Shown: one piece after another, positions 58,606 to 64,000 of the stretch
Position numbering within the stretch: the stretch's first letter is position 1
How the letters are laid out: each line of letters opens with the position of its first letter
Assembly: GCA_964035575.1 (NCBI GenBank)
Contig: OZ037863.1
Location: forward strand, 1,280,001 to 1,344,000
DNA from: Rhynchopus sp. YZ270_cl-10
Taxonomy: Eukaryota; Euglenozoa; Diplonemea; Diplonemida; Diplonemidae
Length of the DNA: 64,000 nucleotides
Direction of reading: 5' to 3'
The notes under the pieces: model-generated
Told to the model about the DNA's origin: nothing
What the model saw: the letters and a program-made list of their open reading frames with translations, nothing else
Databases searched by the model: none
Made by a program: the position numbers and the translations under genes

Positions 58606-59345
58606 CAGTGTTTCCCAGCATCTCACCTAACTCTGAAAATAGGTGAGATTTTGCGGTTTTGCGGGTTTTTGTATAGGTGTGGCGAGCCCGGGCGCGCTTC
58701 GCGCGCCCGGGTCCCCACCTTAGCTCAAGTTGGGGGCCTCCGGCGGAATGTGAGAATTTCTCGGAGTTCGGCATTTCATTGATATTTGCACCAGGCACAC
58801 GTGGTATACGAATTATCAGTAAACTCAGTACATTCACAAAATAAACGGCAGTCATGGCAGGCATGTCACCAAGCGAAGCCACGGTACGCAACATTTCTAA
58901 AAATTGTTGACATAAATGTCACTGTCGTTGGAAGATTGGGGGGTCAGCTTGTTTTTGTGCCCAAAATTTCTCAGCACTGCTGACCAGGGACATTGGGAAC
59001 ATAGGGATTTTTGCGGAGCAAAAAAAAAAATCAAACAAATGGCGCCGCAGGCGAAAAAAAATTGGGGTACAGTGTAAAAATCTATCTTTTTACAGCACAT
59101 AGTCACACACCTAACCCTTTTTTGCGGAGCAAAAAAGGGAAAATGGCGCCGCAGGCAAAAAAAAATTGAGGTACAGCCTGGATGGTGCGGTCAGCAACCC
59201 AGTTCCCCATGGTACTCCCGTGGTTCAACCATGATTTTTTTTTTTTTTTTTTTTTTTCCTGCAGGTGAGATTTCTCACCTCACTTTTTTTTTTTCTCTTT
59301 TTTTGTGAGATTTCTCACCCCAAAATCTCACCGTGGGAAACACTG
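58606..59345. mobile_element. hAT-like element, 740 bp
   Basis: Ends CAGTGTTTCCCA and TGGGAAACACTG, with a perfect 8-bp duplication GTTTTGTC at 58598-58605 and 59346-59353. CAGTGTTTCCC is a textbook hAT terminus. The subterminal GGTGAGAT words are inverted. The inside has GGCGCCGCAGGC palindromes (59040, 59135) and a partial 200-bp unit (58855-58935). A segment at 58640-58780 recurs inverted at 62845-62970. Confidence 0.93.
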
Positions 59346-59353
59346 GTTTTGTC

Positions 59354-60994
59354 TTTCTTTTTCCTCTTCTTCTTTAGTTGAGGTGACTGAGAGGCTTCGG
59401 ATCGTCTTATAAACCTTTCTCTTTTGTTCCCGTACAAGACTCATGATTCGAAAACCCCCTAGGTGTAACTACCAACTCCTCATCTCGTTGCCTTCTTTTT
59501 TACTTGAAAGTTTTTTTTTTTCATTTCCCACCACGAAATTTTAGTGGTAGGAATTGATTCGATTCGGTGTTTTTTTTTTTTTTTTTGTTTATTCCCCTCC
59601 CCGTCTATTGTGCACTCACCTCATGTCTGTCCTTCAGGCGGTTTTCCCCCCCTTTTTGACATCCAATTCTGGACGTTTTTTTGGGGTAGAACAACAATAA
59701 AACGCGCATGGCATGAGTAGCGTACCAACTAAACAAAAAGACTGACCGAACGGGGTTTTTATCATTTTGCTATTTTCTCTCTCTCTCTCTCTCTCTCCTC
59801 GTGCCCCTCTTTTTTTTCTCCCGTGCAGGGATTCTTCCTTTTAGCTGTGTGTGTGCTCTTTTCGATCTCTCTTTTTTAAGGTGGCCAGCACAAGGAGCGC
59901 ATCCCATGCCAGGTGGGACAATGGGGGACGCTTAGGTTGCCTTACTATTTGTAGTTCTCCTCAGGTAGCTACGTGCCGTGAAGGCGGTCGTGTGCTATTC
60001 ACAGAACCTATTTTGTCATTTTTTTATTCCTGTTTACATCTACTGTTGTAGGCCGCAGGGTGGGGTGCTTTCATCCGGATGGCTGGCATCGTACGATGGG
60101 TCAGTCGGAGGTGTGCCTGCATCAACAACTCCTCTTTTATTTTCTCTATTTTCGCTCAACCCTCTTTTGTCTACGCAATATGGTGCTGCTAAAAGAAAAA
60201 AATTGTGCAGCTTGACCTATCACACATGACCCCCCCTCTCTGGGCATCCATCTCCGTTCGTCACCTGACGAATGGAAGGCGGGAGGAGGACGTAGCGAAA
60301 CACAGACTACTTCCGATCCCCGCGAAGCAAAGTACTTCTGCACCAAGTGTATACGTCTCACCTGGCGAGGTTCTGGGGTGAGGGATGCACTTTGTGTGCA
60401 CTCTGGGGGTGAGGAAGCGTTCCAATTTTTCATCCTCTTCCCTAATTTCCCATTCGCGATTTTTTTTTACCCTTCTCCGTTTTTAGAATAGAGAGTACGT
60501 TAAGATTTTCTAAGGACACCTGATGTTGTCCCGGTAGTAAACTACCGCCAACCACCTCAAAAAATACAACGAAAATAACACCGCCAAAACTCGGGTCAAA
60601 ATCAGGTGGCAAGGTGAATCAAGCGCAGTGAGGCATATATAGCTCGTCTTACAAAACAACAACTTTTCTCTTTTGTTGTTGTTGTTTTGCCGTAAGATCT
60701 ATCAACAAACCCCTCTTTTTTTAGTGCCTGCATCGACCGATGGCAGTGAAGCGCATGCACTTTCGACTTCTTTTTTTCTCTCTCTTCAATTTACATCACC
60801 TTGCAGCAAACACAGCGCAAGATTTTTTGTACTGAGGGGAAGAGGGAGGTCGGTGATTTCCTAACAGGGTACTAAATTAAACCGCCCCCGAGAGGCTAGG
60901 CTCATCTTATAAAACAAAAAGCATTTTGTTGATTGGGTTAAAGGCATATTAGTCTTTCAAGTTCTTTTACATTTTTTTCTTTTTCTTTTGTTGT
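59354..60994 (+). other. module mosaic, 59.4-61 kb
   Basis: M2 (59383-59420), a TC-dinucleotide run (59776-59800), M4 (60049-60131), a CACCTGATTTT-type MITE relic (about 60516-60605), M2 (60612-60655), M1 (60723-60770) and M2 (60887-60915). 60200-60430 is GC-richer and unassigned. Confidence 0.6.
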
Positions 60995-61007
60995 CAGGGG
61001 AGTTTAA

Positions 61008-61417
61008 CCTATTAGCCACCAAGGGGGGTGGTGGTTTTTTTCCCGCTTTTTGTTGTGGAATCATCTGAGTGTTTCTGGGTCAAAACTGGGGCGATGGTGC
61101 GTTTTTTGGGTCCCCTAGGTGGTTTTGTATGGTCTTCGGGGACTTCTGCGGTTCTGAGAATCAAAATCGAAAAAATCGCATTTGTTAGGCTGTGGCCGTC
61201 CCCCCCTGTTTTACGCATTTTCCTTGATGTGCGTGTTGTGGGCGGCGGAAAAAATCAAAAACAAAATCATACAAAATCAAAAAAAATAGGGGAATCGCAC
61301 ATTTCGACCTCCCGGAATCCATTGAAACATTTTTTTTTCACTTTTGACGAATTTTTAATGCCTGGAAGGCTGGTGCTGATTAACCTTTACATATATGTAA
61401 AGGTGGTGGCTAATAGG
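61008..61417. mobile_element. TTAA-flanked element nested in the hAT end
   Basis: 410 bp with ends CCTATTAGCCACCA and TGGTGGCTAATAGG, flanked by TTAA at 61004-61007 and 61418-61421. TTAA duplication is typical of piggyBac-type elements. No coding capacity recognised. Confidence 0.8.
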
Positions 61418-62242
61418 TTAAAAGTTTGGATTTTTTTCAAAAAAATCGGTTTGAGGTAAAAAATCGGTTTGGGCAAAAAAAAGCGAATTCCGAGCTTTCT
61501 CGCCCCCCACGGGCCCCCCCACTCTTCGTCCCTTAACAACTTTTTTCGATTTCTGTTCCTTTTTAAAAAATTTTCTTACAAAAAGTGAATTTTTGAGGCG
61601 GGTTGTGCATAGCAATAATTTAGTTTTGTTGATCATTAACGCTCCCTCTTGATGGTGGTTGATGTAAGCAAAGATCTGAACAGAAACGAACAGGCACCCA
61701 CGAACAGAACGCAACGAACGCATCCAACACAACGCAACCGATCTGAATGCATCGAACGGAACCCAAGCAACGCAACGAGTGGTTACAAACCGCAGCCCAC
61801 CTTCGGTACCCCGCAAGTGCGTTTCCGGCGCCACATACACGGGTCTGGGCCCAAAAAACCGGGTTTTGGGCTGAAACTCGTGGTTTTCGGTGAAAAACGC
61901 CCGTTTTGCCTTAAGGAACGCACGTTTTTAAAGCGCTTCCCACGTAAACTCGCGACACGAAAATAGGAATTAGAAACAAATCTCTCAGAAAACTGTATTC
62001 TAAATACCTCATTTTTTTGGCCCAATCTTTCCAACGCCGAAAAAATCTTAAGGAATTTTTGAGGGATGGGGTTATCCTCAGGGCCTCACTTCCCCCTTTC
62101 TCTCTCACTCATGTTTGGCTTCTCCGAGCTCCGTCCGTCAAATGGTGGGGTCACATTATCTGCAAAAACAGAATTTTTCTGGCCAGAAACCCTGTTACGA
62201 GGATTTTTTTTTTTTTTTTTCAAAAATCCAGATTTTCCATAG

Positions 62243-63064
62243 CAGGGTTCTATACAGGTCCGGTCACTCGGTCGGTCTGACCGAGTCAGACGTTGACTCG
62301 GTCAGCCGTTTTTTTTTTTTTTTTTTTTTATAAATCTCAGATTTTTTTTCCAAATCTTGGGGTGGAAATTTTGGTACCTCACACGAGCCTCTGAGAGTGA
62401 CCAGAAATGGCCTCATGAACAAAGTGACCCGTCACAGCCAAAACGCGACTCAATTGGTCAAACGCCGAAGGAAAAGGAAGCATGCAGCATGGCGAAATAA
62501 TAAAAGTAGCGTACCGTGCGCCTGCGGCGCAAGATTGCAACCCACCCTTCCCATGATATACTTTTGCAGTAAAAATGTGCAATTTTAAGCGCAATTTTTA
62601 GAAATGTTGCGTACCGTGGCTTCGCCAGAAACTTTCGTTTTAGAAAAACAGGGGAGTAAAATTACGGAAGCTGACCACAATTACCAGCGACAGTGCCGTT
62701 TTGTGTCAACTTTTTTTTAAAAATGTTGCGTACCGTGGCTTCGCTTTGGGTGCCGTGACCGCCCTTTCTTTGTTATACATGTACTGAGGCTACAGACAAT
62801 TCGTGTACCACTTGTGCCCGGTGCACGAATTGCTTCAATGAAGTGCCGAACTCCGCAGTTGGATAACCGAGGAATTCTCACATTCCGCCGGAGGCCCCCA
62901 ACTTGAGCTGGGTTGGGGACCCGGGCTCGACCGAGTTTCAGCGAAAAACCCCAAAACCTATATAATTCCCTGTGGAGGGGGGAAAATTTTTTTTTGGGCT
63001 GACCGAGTCAAACCGATTCTGACCGAGCCAGCCCCTCGTGGGCGGAATGCTGTATAGAACCCTG
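62243..63064. mobile_element. CAGGG-ended element nested in the hAT element
   Basis: 822 bp with ends CAGGGTTCTATACAG and complement. CCATAG occurs at 62237-62242 and 63065-63070, shorter than the usual 8-bp hAT duplication, so the class is probable but not sure. Subterminal TGACCGAGTCAG words occur at both ends. The interior contains the 200-bp unit and the segment shared with 58640-58780. Confidence 0.75.
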
Positions 63065-63160
63065 CCATAGCTTTTTTTTTTTTTTTTTCAAAATCCTCAA
63101 ACCGAATTTTTCGGTTTTTGAAACCGGTAAACCGATATTTTAAACTCCCCTGTTTGTTGT

Positions 63161-64000
63161 GCCTCTTGGGTCACAGAACCCTTTTGCAAGAGTGCTAGTG
63201 TGCAGGCTTTCCTGCCGATCAGAGGAGCCCCACGCCCTCCAGTGGCGGGAACCTGAGTGACACTTTGAGGACACCCAATACCAGTTGTAAAATACTCATC
63301 AGTTGGACTAGTCCCACCACTAGTGAGGGGGGTCAGCCTGACCCGGTCAGGTTGTATACAATGGGAAGGCCACATGTACACCGTGTTTTACGATACCATG
63401 AATAGATTTAACAACTCGTCGCCACGACTAGTTGTTCCACTAGTACGTCCTTGACTAGTCCGTCGTCGAGGATAATAAACAGGTACTTTTTTTATTTGTG
63501 CGGAAATCTCTCAATAGACATCTTGTTTTCTCTTTCCCCTCGCCTCCCGCCCCCTAGTCCAGACCCTCTCCTCTTTTGCGAGCCATCCTCCCCATCATCT
63601 CCAGTTTTTTTTTTTTTTTTTCAATAGAAAAAACTCAGAGGCAGTTCTTCAGGTGACCTAACAATGTGAGCTTGGGTTCATCTTTTTTTAACTTTTCTTT
63701 TGCGAAGAAGTGACGCACGAAAGATCTTCGAGGTCTTATTTTTTTTTTTTTTTTTTTTTGCTCTCATCCGGATAACTGACAATTGGTCAGTCGGAGGTGC
63801 CTGCATCAACAACAACTCCTTTGTTTCTTGTTTCTTTTCTCTTGGCATAAAAAGAAATTATGGGAACATTTTTTTTGTTGATCCCTATTACCTGTGCTAT
63901 CAATTTGTTGATTGCTTATGTTGAAATACTTTTCTCTTTTTTTACGATTACGATACCGGCCGCGTACATATTACATCACGTACTAATTAAGTCGGCCTTT
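63161..64000 (+). other. window-end spacer with M2, M4 and M9
   Basis: 63170-63480 is GC-richer with repeated actagtcc words and no recognisable product. M2 (63652-63690), M4 3' part (63762-63812) and M9 (63874-63926) follow. Confidence 0.55.

Larger units (their letters stand above)
60995..63152. mobile_element. hAT-like element, 2158 bp, with nested insertions
   Basis: Ends CAGGGGAGTTTAA and TTAAACTCCCCTG, with a perfect 8-bp duplication TTTGTTGT at 60987-60994 and 63153-63160. When the nested 61008-61417 insertion is left out, the left end continues as ttttc..aaaaaatcggtttgagg and mirrors the right end (cctcaaaccgaatttttcg). It also contains a GAACGCAAC-rich block (61680-61810) shared with the composite element and a 200-bp unit (62595-62785). 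No transposase. Confidence 0.9.

Noticed and set aside
62115-62333. Phe-rich open frames over T runs
   Set aside because: They encode only homopolymer-driven Phe/Lys runs and overlap element borders.

Overview
The window is nuclear DNA from a eukaryotic microbe. Six protein genes, all on the + strand, sit as GC-richer islands in AT-rich intergenic DNA that is full of T and A runs, short dispersed repeats, tandem arrays and nested transposons. The six introns I can place all begin GTATRY and end AG. Most start codons have a pyrimidine tract plus AG a short way upstream, as expected for spliced-leader trans-splicing or a 5' UTR intron. One-strand gene order, few short introns, CCCH proteins and a degenerate LINE together suggest a euglenozoan, perhaps a diplonemid. 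This is an inference: I found no spliced-leader RNA gene, tRNA or rRNA to confirm it.

Genes: (1) 2770-7619, a 1368-residue protein with two CCCH zinc-finger modules, long poly-Q and three PDZ domains, in five exons. (2) 19719-21521, an unrecognised, probably nuclear protein in three exons. (3) 22916-23554, a typical 2-Cys peroxiredoxin with a displaced resolving cysteine and a nuclear-import-like tail. (4) 25267-26754, a short TM9SF/EMP70 membrane protein whose 3' end runs into a dispersed repeat. (5) 27704-28870, a ubiquitin-like plus WD40 protein. (6) 50965-54174, a 1069-residue multipass membrane protein I cannot name. A dynamin GED fragment lies on the - strand at 12829-12939. The genes show no obvious shared pathway.

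Mobile DNA: the most striking feature is a TA-flanked element with 20-bp terminal inverted repeats, present twice in opposite orientation (14780-19050 and 30014-33313). It has no transposase and carries the same dead non-LTR retrotransposon as cargo. Both insertion sites can be read exactly: one splits a 9-bp tandem array and the other splits a dispersed repeat. One copy also holds a hAT-type insertion (17903-18595, 8-bp target duplication), and the other copy preserves the empty site. Further hAT-like elements with 8-bp duplications are at 37808-38604, 41795-42330, 58606-59345 and 60995-63152. The last has a TTAA-flanked element nested in its end. A TTA-flanked PIF/Harbinger-like element lies at 47992-49205. 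Several short palindromic elements are also present.

The remaining intergenic space (roughly 0.8-2.1, 8.4-14, 21.6-21.8, 26.7-27.4, 33.3-36, 39-48, 49.6-50.1 and 55.6-64 kb) is a mosaic of about eleven families of 40-150 bp modules in some 80 copies. Every copy I found is in the same + orientation and most are followed by a homopolymer run (T for some families, A for others). Two families contain a hairpin whose paired bases change together between copies. This same-strand mosaic of structured, tail-flanked modules is the best candidate here for an undescribed system.
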